Translations under genes and position numbers: made by a program
The notes under the pieces: generated by a model
Told to the model about the DNA's origin: nothing
Seen by the model: only the letters and a program-made list of their open reading frames with translations
Database searches by the model: none
Shown: in pieces, positions 55,644-64,000 of the stretch
How the letters are laid out: every line of letters begins with the position of its first letter
Numbering within the stretch: position 1 is the first letter of the stretch
Source of the DNA: Celeribacter persicus
GTDB taxonomy: Bacteria; Pseudomonadota; Alphaproteobacteria; Rhodobacterales; Rhodobacteraceae
Length of the DNA stretch: 64,000 bases
Assembly: GCF_003050785.1 (NCBI RefSeq)
Contig: NZ_QAOH01000011.1
Span: forward strand, 1 to 64,000
Reading direction: 5' to 3'

Positions 55644-57908
55644 ATGTCCAAAACCAAGCAAACCCGAGAAGAAGCGCTGACGTTTCACATGAAACCGCGC
55701 CCCGGCAAGTTCGACGTGACGCCGAGTGTGCCGATGTCCACTCAGCGCGATCTGTCGCTGGCCTATTCTCCGGGTGTAGCTGTGCCTTGCGAGGCGATCG
55801 CACAATTGCCCGAGACCGCCTATGACTATACGAACAAGGGCAACCTCGTTGCGGTGATTTCCAACGGTACCGCCGTTCTGGGTCTCGGCAATCTCGGTGC
55901 GCTGGCCTCCAAGCCGGTGATGGAAGGCAAGGCGGTTCTGTTCAAACGCTTCGCCGATGTGAACTCCATCGACATCGAACTCGATACCGAGGACCCGGAG
56001 GAAATCATCCGTGCCGTGCGCCTGATGGGCCCGACCTTTGGCGGCATCAACCTCGAAGACATCAAGGCGCCCGAATGTTTCATTATCGAGCAGAAGCTCA
56101 AGGAAGAGATGGACATTCCTGTCTTCCATGACGACCAACATGGCACGGCTGTGATTTGTGCCGCCGGGCTGATTAATGCGCTGCATATCTCCGGTAAGAA
56201 AATCGAAGACTGTAAAATCGTGCTGAACGGTGCCGGTGCTGCCGGGATCGCCTGTCTTGAATTGGTCAAGGCCATGGGGGCGCGTCATGACAATTGCATC
56301 ATGTGCGACACCAAGGGCGTGATATACCAAGGCCGCACCGAGGGCATGAACCAGTGGAAATCGGCCCATGCCGCCGTGACCGATGCTCGGACGCTGGCGG
56401 AGGCAATGGAGGGGGCGGACGTGTTCCTCGGCGTCTCTGCCAAAGGCGCCGTGACGCAGGACATGGTGAAATCCATGGCGCCCAATGCCGTGATCTTCGC
56501 GATGGCAAACCCGGACCCGGAGATCACGCCCGAAGACGCCCATGCCGTGCGCGATGACGTGATCGTCGCGACCGGGCGTTCCGACTATCCCAATCAGGTG
56601 AACAACGTTCTGGGCTTTCCCTATCTGTTCCGCGGCGCGCTCGACATCCATGCGCGTGCGATCAACGACGAGATGAAAATCGCCTGTGCCGAGGCGCTTG
56701 CCGCGCTCGCTCGCGAAGACGTGCCGGACGAGGTGGCCCTTGCCTATGGTCAGAAACTGTCCTTCGGTCGCGATTATATCATCCCGACACCGTTTGATCC
56801 GCGTCTGATCTATACCATTCCGCCCGCCGTGGCGCAGGCCGGGATGGATACCGGTGTCGCCCGTCGTCCGATCATCGACATGGAAGGCTATGCGCAGGAC
56901 CTTCAGGCCCGTATGGACCCGACCGCGCATCTGCTGCAACGCCTCTATGCCCGCGCCCGTCAGGAGCAGGCCACGATGATCTTTGCCGAGGGTGACGATC
57001 CGCGTGTGCTGCGCGCTGCAGTGGCCTATCACCGGGGCGGTTTCGGGCGTGCGCTTGTGGTCGGACGTACCGATGAGGTGAGCCGCAAGTTGCAGGAAGA
57101 GGGGCTCGGCGAAGCGATTTCGGAGATCGAAATCATCAACGCCGCGAATACCTCGCACCTGCAGGACTACAAGGATTTCCTCTACAAACGCCTGCAACGC
57201 AGAGGATTCGATCAGAAAGACATTCACCGTCTCGCTGCACGCGATCGTCACGCGTTTTCCGCTCTGATGTTGGCCCATGGCCATGCCGACGGTCTTGTTA
57301 CCGGCGCGACGCGCAAATCCGCCCATGTGCTCGACCGGATTAATTCCGTGTTCGACGCGACCGCGAAAGATGGGGCGGTCGGTGTCACGGCGCTTTTGCA
57401 CAAGGGCCGGATCATTTTCATCGCCGATACGCTGGTGCATGAATGGCCGGTCGAAGAAGATCTGGCCGATATCGCTATGGCCGCTGCGCGTGTCGCGCGG
57501 TCCATGGGGATTGAGCCGCGTGTCGCCTTTGCGTCCTTCTCGACCTTCGGTTACCCCGTGTCCGAGCGATCCCATAAGATGCACGTGGCCTCCGAAGTGC
57601 TCGATGCCCGCGGCGCGGATTTTGAATACGATGGCGAGATGACAGTGGACGTGGCGCTGAACCCGGAGGCCATGGCGGCTTACCCGTTCTGTCGCCTTTC
57701 CGGTCCGGCCAATATCCTCGTCGTGCCCGCACGTCACTCCGCCTCCATCTCCGTCAAGCTGATGCAGGAAATGGCCGGTGCGACGGTGATTGGCCCGATC
57801 TTGACCGGCGTCGATAAACCTATTCAGATTTGTTCAACCGTTTCGACGGTAAACGATATTCTGAACATGGCCGTACTCGCGGCCTGCAAGGTGGGCCAGA
57901 CGAAATAA
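55644..57908 (+). CDS. maeB: NADP-dependent malic enzyme MaeB (malic-PTA hybrid)
   Basis: 754 residues. The N-terminal malic domain ([38 protein letters not shown]) and NAD(P)-binding domain ([15 protein letters not shown]) form the malic enzyme, converting malate to pyruvate with NADP reduction. Residues from about 430 form a phosphotransacetylase-like domain ([41 protein letters not shown]) that acts in regulation and oligomerisation, not acetyl transfer. This is the large hybrid type common in Alphaproteobacteria. A parS-like sequence lies in codons 13-18. Confidence 0.95.
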   Translation: MSKTKQTREEALTFHMKPRPGKFDVTPSVPMSTQRDLSLAYSPGVAVPCEAIAQLPETAYDYTNKGNLVAVISNGTAVLGLGNLGALASKPVMEGKAVLFKRFADVNSIDIELDTEDPEEIIRAVRLMGPTFGGINLEDIKAPECFIIEQKLKEEMDIPVFHDDQHGTAVICAAGLINALHISGKKIEDCKIVLNGAGAAGIACLELVKAMGARHDNCIMCDTKGVIYQGRTEGMNQWKSAHAAVTDARTLAEAMEGADVFLGVSAKGAVTQDMVKSMAPNAVIFAMANPDPEITPEDAHAVRDDVIVATGRSDYPNQVNNVLGFPYLFRGALDIHARAINDEMKIACAEALAALAREDVPDEVALAYGQKLSFGRDYIIPTPFDPRLIYTIPPAVAQAGMDTGVARRPIIDMEGYAQDLQARMDPTAHLLQRLYARARQEQATMIFAEGDDPRVLRAAVAYHRGGFGRALVVGRTDEVSRKLQEEGLGEAISEIEIINAANTSHLQDYKDFLYKRLQRRGFDQKDIHRLAARDRHAFSALMLAHGHADGLVTGATRKSAHVLDRINSVFDATAKDGAVGVTALLHKGRIIFIADTLVHEWPVEEDLADIAMAAARVARSMGIEPRVAFASFSTFGYPVSERSHKMHVASEVLDARGADFEYDGEMTVDVALNPEAMAAYPFCRLSGPANILVVPARHSASISVKLMQEMAGATVIGPILTGVDKPIQICSTVSTVNDILNMAVLAACKVGQTK
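55682..55695. promoter_or_regulatory. parS-like core, one mismatch (inside maeB)
   Basis: GTTTCACATGAAAC, the same variant as at 34168-34181. It encodes FHMKP in a conserved stretch of the protein, so it may simply reflect coding constraint. Confidence 0.25.
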
Positions 57909-57942
57909 CCTTTGCGGGCCAATCAATGAGGGGAGTGTATAA

Positions 57943-58818
57943 ATGGCGATTTTCAATCTCGGTTCAGTCAATATCGACCGCTTTTATACACTGCCTCGCT
58001 TTCCCGGACCCGGCGAAACGCTAAGTGCCACAGGGCACAAGATCGGGTTGGGGGGCAAGGGGGCCAACCAATCCGTTGCGGCCGCGAAAGCCGGGGCGGA
58101 GGTCTATCATATCGGCGCCATCGGCAAGACCGACCCTTGGGTCCGTCAGCGGATCGAGAGCTACGGGGCAAATTGCAAATTCCTGCGCGAGGTGGATGAG
58201 CCCACTGGCCATGCGGTGATTTATGTCGGCCCCGATGGGGAGAACATGATTGTCATTGATCCGGGTGCGAATGTGCAGCAGGACAGTGAATTCGTCATTC
58301 AGGCGATTGATCAGGCGAAAGCGGGCGACACGCTTTTGTTGCAGAACGAAACCAACCTTCAGGCCCCTGCTGCGACCTTTGCCCTCGTGAAGGGGATGCG
58401 CGTGATCTATTCCGCAGCACCTTTCTCCGTCGAAGCGGTGCGTGCGGTGATTCCGGATGTGTCCATGGCGGTGATGAACGCGGTCGAGGCATCGCAGCTC
58501 TGTTCCGAAATGGGTACGTCTCTTGATCAGCTCCCGGTGCCGCAGGTTCTCGTCACGCTGGGCGCGAAGGGCGCGATGTGGCGGTCGAACGAGACCGGTG
58601 AAGTGATCGAGGTAACCTCGCCGAAAGTCACCGCCGTTGACAGCACTGGAGCGGGAGACACCTTTGTCGGCTATGTGGCGGCGGGGCTCGATTTCGGGAT
58701 GCCGATCCGCACGGCGATGGAATGGGCGGTGCAGGCGGCAGCCCTGAAAGTCACCCGCCCGGGTACGGCGGACGCCATTCCCTCGGCAGCGGATGTAAAG
58801 GCGGCCTTTGGGATGTAA
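57943..58818 (+). CDS. PfkB-family sugar kinase (ribokinase-like)
   Basis: 291 residues. Opening FNLGSVNIDRFYTLPRFPGPGETL and GLGGKGANQSVAAAKAG are those of ribokinases; the anion hole and catalytic base are in DSTGAGDTFVGYVAAGL near residue 230. It phosphorylates a sugar at a terminal hydroxyl; D-ribose is likely but not proven, and no ribose transporter is adjacent. GGGGAG precedes the ATG, 34 bp after maeB. Possibly co-transcribed with maeB, although no metabolic link is obvious. Confidence 0.85.
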   Translation: MAIFNLGSVNIDRFYTLPRFPGPGETLSATGHKIGLGGKGANQSVAAAKAGAEVYHIGAIGKTDPWVRQRIESYGANCKFLREVDEPTGHAVIYVGPDGENMIVIDPGANVQQDSEFVIQAIDQAKAGDTLLLQNETNLQAPAATFALVKGMRVIYSAAPFSVEAVRAVIPDVSMAVMNAVEASQLCSEMGTSLDQLPVPQVLVTLGAKGAMWRSNETGEVIEVTSPKVTAVDSTGAGDTFVGYVAAGLDFGMPIRTAMEWAVQAAALKVTRPGTADAIPSAADVKAAFGM

Positions 58819-58852
58819 TGCATATTGAGACTAACACTTTACTGAGTGGTTT

Positions 58853-58861
58853 TGTTATAAT
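58853..58861 (+). promoter_or_regulatory. Candidate extended -10 promoter
   Basis: TGTTATAAT: a perfect TATAAT (58856-58861) with the TG extension. No good -35 is visible 16-18 bp upstream, as can occur with extended -10 promoters. It would drive the small ORFs that follow. Confidence 0.4.
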
Positions 58862-58923
58862 CACATGCTATATTTTGTAAGAAAAGACTCGACTCATTGA
58901 GCGAATCGTGGAGTCCTAAAGAC

Positions 58924-59046
58924 ATGAACGCCCCCCAGCTGCAACTGGAGAGCGCTCTTACGTCGCTAGGACGCAGTGCTTTAAACACACTTGGATTCTT
59001 CAAGATTGCACCGCTTCCGTCAAGTGGCCTTTCTCTCGGCGAATGA
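58924..59046 (+). CDS. Possible 40-residue ORF, unrecognised
   Basis: ATG to TGA, 40 codons (starting MNAPQLQLE, ending SSGLSLGE), with GGAG ten bases upstream, 39 bp before the DUF1508 gene. No family recognised; weakly amphipathic. It could be a leader peptide or noise. Confidence 0.2.
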   Translation: MNAPQLQLESALTSLGRSALNTLGFFKIAPLPSSGLSLGE

Positions 59047-59085
59047 TTTGGCGAGGGTTCGTCTGTAATCTTAAAGGAAAAAGAA

Positions 59086-59265
59086 ATGTACTTTGTGCTA
59101 TACAAAGACAGGGTTGGCTTTTGGCGCTGGACGCTCAAGGCCTCAAATCATGAAGCAATCGCAGTTTCATCTGAAAGCTATGTGCGCAAGGCTGATGCTG
59201 AATATGGAATTCAGCTTACCAAATCTGCCTATAATGCTCCGGTGTATGAGCGTGAATCTGCATGA
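59086..59265 (+). CDS. DUF1508 (YegP-like) mini-protein
   Basis: 59 residues, AAAGGA eight bases before the ATG. The sequence FVLYKDRVGFWRWTLKAS, then AIAVSSESYVRKADAEYGI, matches the DUF1508 fold (one YegP repeat: Y-K-D-x-x-G-x-WRW-x-LKA and S-S-E-x-Y). Most members have two repeats; this has one. Function unknown; members are often small stress-associated proteins. The codon use and base composition are more AT-rich than the neighbours. It faces argG across a shared terminator. Confidence 0.75.
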   Translation: MYFVLYKDRVGFWRWTLKASNHEAIAVSSESYVRKADAEYGIQLTKSAYNAPVYERESA

Positions 59266-59270
59266 AAACT

Positions 59271-59305
59271 TTGGTCTGGGCGGGAACCAATTTCGCCCAG
59301 ACCAA
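59271..59305. terminator. Bidirectional terminator between DUF1508 and argG
   Basis: A 12-bp perfect stem (TTGGTCTGGGCG / CGCCCAGACCAA) with an 11-base loop, just past both stops. It is followed by T-rich sequence rightward (TTGATCTTTATTT) and AAGTTTTCAT leftward. Confidence 0.88.
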
Positions 59306-59312
59306 TTGATCT

Positions 59313-60536
59313 TTATTTCAAGCGACGGTTCCGCGCCGCCAGAAGTTTCAGACGCAGGGCGTTGAGCTGGATGAAGCCCGCCGCGTCTTTCTGGTCGTAG
59401 GCACCGGCGTCGTCCTCGAAGGTCACGTGTTTCTCGGAGTAAAGCGAGGCCTCGGACCAGCGACCCACGGTATGCGCAGCACCTTTGTAGAGTTTCAGAC
59501 GCACCGTGCCCGACACATGCTCTTGCGACTTGTCGATGGCGGCCTGCAACATTTCACGCTCTGGCGAGAACCAGAACCCGTTGTAGATCAGCTCCGCATA
59601 GCGCGGCATGAGGCTGTCTTTCAGATGACCCGCGCCGCTGTCGAGTGTGATTTGCTCAATCCCCCGGTGCGCGGCCAGAAGGATGGTGCCGCCCGGCGTC
59701 TCGTAGATGCCGCGGGATTTCATGCCGACGAAACGGTTTTCCACCAGATCGAGCACCCCGATCCCATGTTTGCCGCCCAGTTCGTTGAGCTTGGTGAGGA
59801 GCGTTGCGGGTGACATCGCCTCGCCATTGACCGCAACCGCATCACCTTTTTCAAAGGTGACCTCGATGTATTCCGGCTCGTTCGGCGCCTGTTCCACCGG
59901 TACGGTGCGTTGCAGCACGTAATCGGGCGCTTCCTCCGCCGGGTTCTCAAGAACGCGACCTTCAGAGGAGGTATGAAGCAGGTTGGCATCGACCGAGAAC
60001 GGTGCTTCACCGCGTTTGTTCTTGGCGATTGGAATTTGGTTTTTCTCAGCAAAATCAATAAGTTTCGTGCGTGACGACAGATCCCAGATGCGCCAGGGTG
60101 CGATCACCTTGATGTCGGGGTTTAGCGCATAGGCGGAAAGCTCGAACCGCACCTGATCGTTGCCCTTGCCGGTCGCACCATGCGCCACGGCGTCGGCTCC
60201 GGTGGCCTCGGCGATCTCGACAAGACGCTTGGAGATCAGGGGGCGGGCAATCGAGGTGCCCAGAAGGTATTCGCCTTCGTAAAGCGCATTGGCGCGGAAC
60301 ATCGGGAAGACGAAATCGCGCACGAACTCTTCGCGCACGTCTTCGATGTAGATGTTCTCCGGCTTGATGCCGAGCATTTCGGCCTTCTTGCGCGCGGGTT
60401 CCAGTTCCTCGCCCTGACCGAGATCGGCAGTGAAGGTCACGACCTCACAACCGTATTCGGTCTGAAGCCATTTCAGGATGATCGAGGTATCGAGGCCGCC
60501 GGAATAGGCGAGAACCACTTTTTTAGGCGCAGACAT
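59313..60536 (-). CDS. argG: Argininosuccinate synthase ArgG
   Basis: 407 residues. Joins citrulline and aspartate with ATP in arginine synthesis. [18 protein letters not shown] (PP-loop) opens it, with [21 protein letters not shown] and [39 protein letters not shown] after. The C terminus ends ARNRRLK. It is monocistronic, sharing a terminator with the DUF1508 gene. Confidence 0.97.
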   Translation of the reverse strand: MSAPKKVVLAYSGGLDTSIILKWLQTEYGCEVVTFTADLGQGEELEPARKKAEMLGIKPENIYIEDVREEFVRDFVFPMFRANALYEGEYLLGTSIARPLISKRLVEIAEATGADAVAHGATGKGNDQVRFELSAYALNPDIKVIAPWRIWDLSSRTKLIDFAEKNQIPIAKNKRGEAPFSVDANLLHTSSEGRVLENPAEEAPDYVLQRTVPVEQAPNEPEYIEVTFEKGDAVAVNGEAMSPATLLTKLNELGGKHGIGVLDLVENRFVGMKSRGIYETPGGTILLAAHRGIEQITLDSGAGHLKDSLMPRYAELIYNGFWFSPEREMLQAAIDKSQEHVSGTVRLKLYKGAAHTVGRWSEASLYSEKHVTFEDDAGAYDQKDAAGFIQLNALRLKLLAARNRRLK

Positions 60537-60672
60537 GGGACAATCCTTTTTCGGAGTTCGCAGGCGCGATTATCGGTTTTTTGGGCTGAGAGCAAGGTTT
60601 GCGCCCAAGATTGCTTTAGCTCTCCCGGCAAAAGCACTAAACCTTCGCTCAGAAGCTTTGAGAAGGGTCGTC

Positions 60673-61425
60673 ATGACGGGTTTCATTCTATTTCAAAACG
60701 CGGTTTTGCGGGTCATCCGGCATCTGGACGAGGCCTTGGCGGTTTCAGGACTGATCTGGATTGGCATTCTGATTGTCCAGATTCTCACCTTCGGCATGGT
60801 CGACATGGAGGCATTGACCTCCGGCGATCCGGAAGCGATGTCGGGTAGCGGTCTCTGGCTCATTCTTCTGTCGAATGTGGTGATGGCAGTGGGCTCCTGC
60901 TGGATCGCTGTGGAGTGGCATCGTTACGTTTTGGAGGGCAAACGCCCCACCTCGGCCTTCCCGTCCTGGAGCGGTTCTCGTGTCTGGGGGTATCTCATCC
61001 TGTCGATCCTCATTGGATTGCTGATTGGCCTGACGATCGGTGTTCTGGCCGGTGTTATTCTGGCGATGTTTGGCGGAGTGTTGGCTCAGGCATTGGGCGG
61101 CCTCTTCGTCATGGTGGTGATCGGCTTGCCTGCCGTGTTCGTTTTCTTCCGTATTTCCCCGACCCTTCCTGCCGTGGCGCTGGGCCAGAAAATGACTTTC
61201 GCACAGGCATGGCAGGCCACAAAACCGCACTCCGCCGTCATCTTGCAGGCTGCGATCCTGTCCATCGCCCTGTTCATCGTGATCCAGTTCATTGCGCCGA
61301 TTTTCGGAGGTGGGCTTCTGGGATTGCTTTATGAATTGCTGGCCGGGTGGTTCCTGTTGATGGTCAATGTGAGCCTGTTGTCTTCCATCTACGAACTGGC
61401 CATGCGGGGAGAGCTCGATGACTGA
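60673..61425 (+). CDS. Multi-pass membrane protein, unknown function
   Basis: 250 residues from the ATG at 60673 (AGAAGG upstream); earlier in-frame codons lie in the argG promoter region. About six hydrophobic helices (20-45, 62-85, 105-140, 140-165, 190-215, 220-240) with Gly-rich stretches; one loop carries WHRYVLEGKRP. No transporter signature recognised. Its stop overlaps the ilvA start by eight bases, so it is expressed with threonine dehydratase. This suggests, but does not show, a link to branched-chain amino acids. Confidence 0.75.
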   Translation: MTGFILFQNAVLRVIRHLDEALAVSGLIWIGILIVQILTFGMVDMEALTSGDPEAMSGSGLWLILLSNVVMAVGSCWIAVEWHRYVLEGKRPTSAFPSWSGSRVWGYLILSILIGLLIGLTIGVLAGVILAMFGGVLAQALGGLFVMVVIGLPAVFVFFRISPTLPAVALGQKMTFAQAWQATKPHSAVILQAAILSIALFIVIQFIAPIFGGGLLGLLYELLAGWFLLMVNVSLLSSIYELAMRGELDD

Positions 61426-62668
61426 AGCGGGGCCTTTCACCAAACGCGCCCGTGCGGCCGAAACGCTTGTCCGGCGCCTGTTCGAGCCGACGCCTTGCCT
61501 GCGCAACGACCATCTTTCCAAAGCCTATGACTGCGATGTCTGGCTAAAACGCGAAGACCTCACGCCGGTGCGTTCCTACAAGTTGCGTGGGGCTTGGAAT
61601 GCGATGATGAAGGCGCGGGAAAAAGACCCGAACATCGGGCTTTTCGTTTGCGCCTCCGCTGGCAACCATGCGCAGGGTGTGGCGTTCGCCTGTCGGCAGT
61701 TCGGGGTGAAAGGCGTGATCTTCATGCCAGTCACGACGCCGCAGCAAAAGATCGACAAGACCAAGGTGTTCGGCGGGGAGAATATCGAGATTCGCTTGGT
61801 GGGTGACTATTTCGACAACACGCTTGAAGCGGCACAGAGCTATTGCGCCGAGCAGGACGGGCATTTCCTCGCGCCTTTCGACGACATGGATGTGATTGAG
61901 GGGCAGGCAACCGTCGCCGTCGAGTTCATGTCCCAGATGGTTCCGGATGTGGTTGTCTTGCCTGTGGGCGGTGGGGGGCTTTCGGCGGGTGTGTTGTCTT
62001 ATTTGCGCGAGGTTGCGCCTGCGGCCGAAGTCTATTTCGTGGAGCCGATGGGGGGGCGTTCGCTTGAAGCAGCGGTTGCTGCGGGTGAACCCGTCACCCT
62101 GAGCGATGTGGACAGTTTCGTGGACGGTGCTGCCGTGGCACGGATCGGTGCGCTTCCCTTCGAAATTCTAAAGGATATTCCAACCGATCATATTCTCGCC
62201 TGTCCCGAGGATCGTATTTGTTCGACCATGCTCGACATGCTGAATGTTGAGGGGATCGTTCTGGAACCCGCCGGGGCGTTGTCGATTGATGCGCTTCAGG
62301 ACATTCGGGAAGAGATTCGGGGCAAACGCGTGCTGTGTGTGACTTCGGGCGGTAATTTCGATTTCGAACGCCTGCCGGAGGTCAAGGAGCGGGCACAGAG
62401 GTTCCGGGAACTCAAGAAATATTTCATTCTGCGTATGCCGCAGCGCCCCGGCGCTTTGCGCGATTTTCTTGATATGTTGGGCCCGAATGATGACATTGCC
62501 CGGTTCGAATACCTCAAGAAATCCGCGCGTAACTTTGGGTCGGTTCTGATCGGCATCGAAACCGACGATCCGGCGAATTTCGCGCATTTGTTCGAGAAGA
62601 TGAACGAAGCAGGGCTTGTCTATCGCGATATTACCAATGATCGTGATCTGGCGGAATTCGTGCTCTGA
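61418..62668 (+). CDS. ilvA: Threonine ammonia-lyase IlvA
   Basis: 416 residues. PLP enzyme making 2-oxobutanoate from threonine, first step to isoleucine. The PLP lysine is K55 in RSYKLRGAWNAM; ASAGNHAQGVAFACR and the phosphate-binding VGGGGLSAGVLSYL follow. A single C-terminal ACT-like regulatory domain (about 335-415: LRMPQRPGALRDFL) marks the short biosynthetic form. RidA-type proteins, one at 49374, detoxify its enamine product. It ends ten bases from the convergent hpt stop. Confidence 0.95.
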   Translation: MTEAGPFTKRARAAETLVRRLFEPTPCLRNDHLSKAYDCDVWLKREDLTPVRSYKLRGAWNAMMKAREKDPNIGLFVCASAGNHAQGVAFACRQFGVKGVIFMPVTTPQQKIDKTKVFGGENIEIRLVGDYFDNTLEAAQSYCAEQDGHFLAPFDDMDVIEGQATVAVEFMSQMVPDVVVLPVGGGGLSAGVLSYLREVAPAAEVYFVEPMGGRSLEAAVAAGEPVTLSDVDSFVDGAAVARIGALPFEILKDIPTDHILACPEDRICSTMLDMLNVEGIVLEPAGALSIDALQDIREEIRGKRVLCVTSGGNFDFERLPEVKERAQRFRELKKYFILRMPQRPGALRDFLDMLGPNDDIARFEYLKKSARNFGSVLIGIETDDPANFAHLFEKMNEAGLVYRDITNDRDLAEFVL

Positions 62669-62677
62669 ACAGGGCTG

Positions 62678-62998
62678 TCAGGTGACATTCTTGCTAAGGA
62701 ATTCTGATCTCGATTGCGCATAGCTTTCGAAAAGTCCGGCCATGTCGATCACGTCGGCATGGCCACCTCTTGCCGCCTTTTCTCCGTCCCGACACAGGGC
62801 CGAAAAGGCCGCAAAACCGAGGTTGAGGGAGCTTCCCTTGAGAAAATGGAGATCCTGTTCGAGACATGAGGTGTCCGGAGTGGATTTCATGCGTTCAATT
62901 GCCTCGTCGACCTCTTCGAGAAACAGCTCCACAACCTCACGAAAATCCTCTGCGCCGACTTCGTCACGCAATTCCGTGACCCTGTTCCAGTCAATCAT
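62678..62998 (-). CDS. Histidine phosphotransfer (Hpt) protein
   Basis: 106 residues, an all-helical HPt domain with the phospho-acceptor H51 in DLHFLKGSSLNLGF. Acts as a relay between hybrid kinases and response regulators. It is divergent, across 175 bp containing a full CtrA box, from a response-regulator/PP2C phosphatase gene, which is likely its partner. The sequence is not like ChpT, the CtrA-pathway phosphotransferase. Confidence 0.88.
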   Translation of the reverse strand: MIDWNRVTELRDEVGAEDFREVVELFLEEVDEAIERMKSTPDTSCLEQDLHFLKGSSLNLGFAAFSALCRDGEKAARGGHADVIDMAGLFESYAQSRSEFLSKNVT

Positions 62999-63083
62999 GG
63001 CAGTCTCCTATCCGGGGCCAATAAGAGGGCAAGAAGGTTACGCAAATGTAAGCGTGCCACCGATTTTCTCGAAAGTTTTAGAT

Positions 63084-63098
63084 TTAAGGCGACATTAA
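63084..63098. promoter_or_regulatory. CtrA-binding box between hpt and the PP2C regulator
   Basis: A perfect TTAA-N7-TTAA (N7 = GGCGACA), 86 bp from the hpt start and 76 bp from the phosphatase start, so it could serve either or both divergent promoters. Confidence 0.6.
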
Positions 63099-63173
63099 AT
63101 CCTCCGCCTGATGATGTGCGGAACATGTTTAAGGTTAGGGTGTTTCGTTTTGCTCATCGCTCAGGAAAATCAA

Positions 63174-64000
63174 GTGTATTTACGGGCCGTGCCTGACCGT
63201 GGCGTCGTGCATAACGTGCTGGTGGTGGACGATTCCCGTGCGCAGTGCCGGATTTTGTCCTCCTATCTCGGGCGCTGGGGCTATGCGGTTTTCGAGGCGG
63301 GGTCCGGTGAAGAGGCCATGGAGATTTGTCAGCGCGAACATATTGATCTCGTGGTGTCCGATTGGATGATGCCGGGCATGAGCGGTCTGGAATTTTGTCA
63401 GGCGTTTCGGCAGCTTGACCGGGCGCATTACGGTTATTTTATTCTGCTGACCTCGAAATCCGACAAGGCGGAAGTGGCGCTGGGGCTGGATGTCGGGGCA
63501 GACGATTTCCTGACGAAACCGGTGGCCGGCGATGAGCTTTTGGCTCGGATTCGCGCGGGAGAGCGGATATTACGGATGGAGCGAGAACTGACGGAGAAGA
63601 ACCGTCTGGTCAGTTCGACTCTGGCAGAAATATCGGAGCTCTATGACTCGCTTGACCGCGATCTGGTCGAGGCCCGGAAGATGCAGCAATCACTCGTGCG
63701 CGAGCGATTCCGGGACTTTCAGACCGCTCAGGTTTCACTACTGTTGCGGCCCAGTGGCCATGTCGGTGGCGATCTTGTCGGTTTCTTCCCGATCAATGAG
63801 CATCAGTTCGGCATCTTCGCTCTCGATGTGTCGGGACATGGTGTTGCTTCGGCGCTGATGACAGCGCGGCTTGCCGCCTATCTCACTGGGTCCACGCCGG
63901 AACAGAATCTGGCAATTCGCAGCGATGCCCAGGGGAATTTCTACCCCACTGATCCATCGAAGGTGGCGGCTGCGCTCAACCGGTTGATGCTCGAAGAGAT
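63174..64000 (+). CDS. Response regulator with PP2C-type (RsbU/SpoIIE) phosphatase domain, partial
   Basis: The first 275 residues; the gene runs past the window. Start at the GTG preceded by AGGA seven bases upstream. Receiver domain with DD (19-20), phospho-site D63 in VVSDWMMPGMSG, and DFLTKP; a coiled-coil linker (about 130-175) then leads into a PP2C/SpoIIE domain with GGDLVGFF and LDVSGHGVASALM (metal-binding Asp/Gly). Such proteins dephosphorylate anti-sigma antagonists or similar targets. Divergent hpt likely feeds its receiver. Confidence 0.88.
   Translation, partial: MYLRAVPDRGVVHNVLVVDDSRAQCRILSSYLGRWGYAVFEAGSGEEAMEICQREHIDLVVSDWMMPGMSGLEFCQAFRQLDRAHYGYFILLTSKSDKAEVALGLDVGADDFLTKPVAGDELLARIRAGERILRMERELTEKNRLVSSTLAEISELYDSLDRDLVEARKMQQSLVRERFRDFQTAQVSLLLRPSGHVGGDLVGFFPINEHQFGIFALDVSGHGVASALMTARLAAYLTGSTPEQNLAIRSDAQGNFYPTDPSKVAAALNRLMLEE

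Noticed and set aside
55515-57737. Apparent 1626-residue fusion upstream of mutS
   Set aside because: The extra 740 residues are the antisense of maeB, compositionally a shadow (His/Arg/Gly-rich). MutS homology begins at the ATG at 55514.
58839-59138. 99-residue leftward open frame in the gap before argG
   Set aside because: Overlaps the promoter and DUF1508 gene, with no ribosome site or family resemblance.
1-64000. CRISPR array, prophage or restriction-modification system
   Set aside because: No regularly spaced direct repeats and no phage structural, integrase or methyltransferase-type defence genes were seen.

Overview
The window is chromosomal DNA of a member of the Rhodobacteraceae (Rhodobacterales, Alphaproteobacteria). 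The evidence is the gene content and order: a RegB / SenC-RegA redox cluster, DivL-AmgK-MurU-AddB-AddA-TrxA, HemY-Mic60-HemD, HslVU, MaeB, and an origin-proximal block HemJ-Rho-MnmE-MnmG-RsmG-ParA-ParB. Most of it is housekeeping DNA with tight operons and many ATGA-type start/stop overlaps. No prophage, CRISPR array, restriction system or biosynthetic island is visible.

Layout. (1) 1-5220: a leftward flagellar operon motB-flgE-flgK-flgL-flgI. flgI is cut after about 128 codons by what looks like the end of an IS21-type insertion sequence at the window edge. (2) 5374-9606: a very large secreted nuclease (ExeM-like) with RTX repeats at its N terminus. (3) 9844-19292: tRNA-Thr(CGT), HemY/Mic60/HemD leftward, GpsA/YciI/EVE rightward, DUF2853, AhcY, an HD hydrolase and a LysR regulator. 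(4) 19289-32185: RegA/SenC leftward and RegB rightward, then a kinase-less DivL-like PAS protein with a full CtrA box upstream, then the AmgK/MurU cell-wall recycling pair, the AddAB helicase-nuclease and thioredoxin. (5) 32311-40438: HslVU, Smr, MltA, Tim44-like, FxsA, SecB, DnaQ, CoaE, AroE, Maf.

(6) 40439-40834 is a 396-bp gene-free, AT-rich interval with DnaA boxes. I interpret it as the chromosomal replication origin. Genes just left of it run left and genes just right of it run right, so all are co-directional with bidirectional replication. (7) 40835-48217: HemJ, Rho, MnmE, MnmG, RsmG, ParA, ParB. Two perfect 16-bp parS palindromes lie here, one over the mnmG start codon and one inside rsmG. 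(8) 48214-58818: HemW, RidA, RdgB, RNase PH leftward; HrcA-GrpE rightward; MutS leftward; MaeB and a PfkB sugar kinase rightward. (9) 58819-59312: a small, lower-GC patch with a DUF1508 mini-protein. (10) 59313-64000: ArgG, a membrane protein with IlvA, and a divergent Hpt / response-regulator-phosphatase pair separated by a second full CtrA box; the phosphatase gene runs off the window.

Two themes connect the genes. The first is chromosome replication and segregation: origin, parS, ParAB and DnaQ, with repair genes AddAB and MutS nearby. The second is the CtrA phosphorelay: a DivL homologue and an Hpt/PP2C signalling pair each carry a TTAA-N7-TTAA box, and flagellar genes, a typical CtrA target, are at the left end. 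Gene-free stretches near 300 bp: 15208-15474 holds terminators and a possible sRNA; 18120-18398 holds a possible small gene and the LysR promoter; 58819-59085 holds a candidate promoter and mini-ORF.
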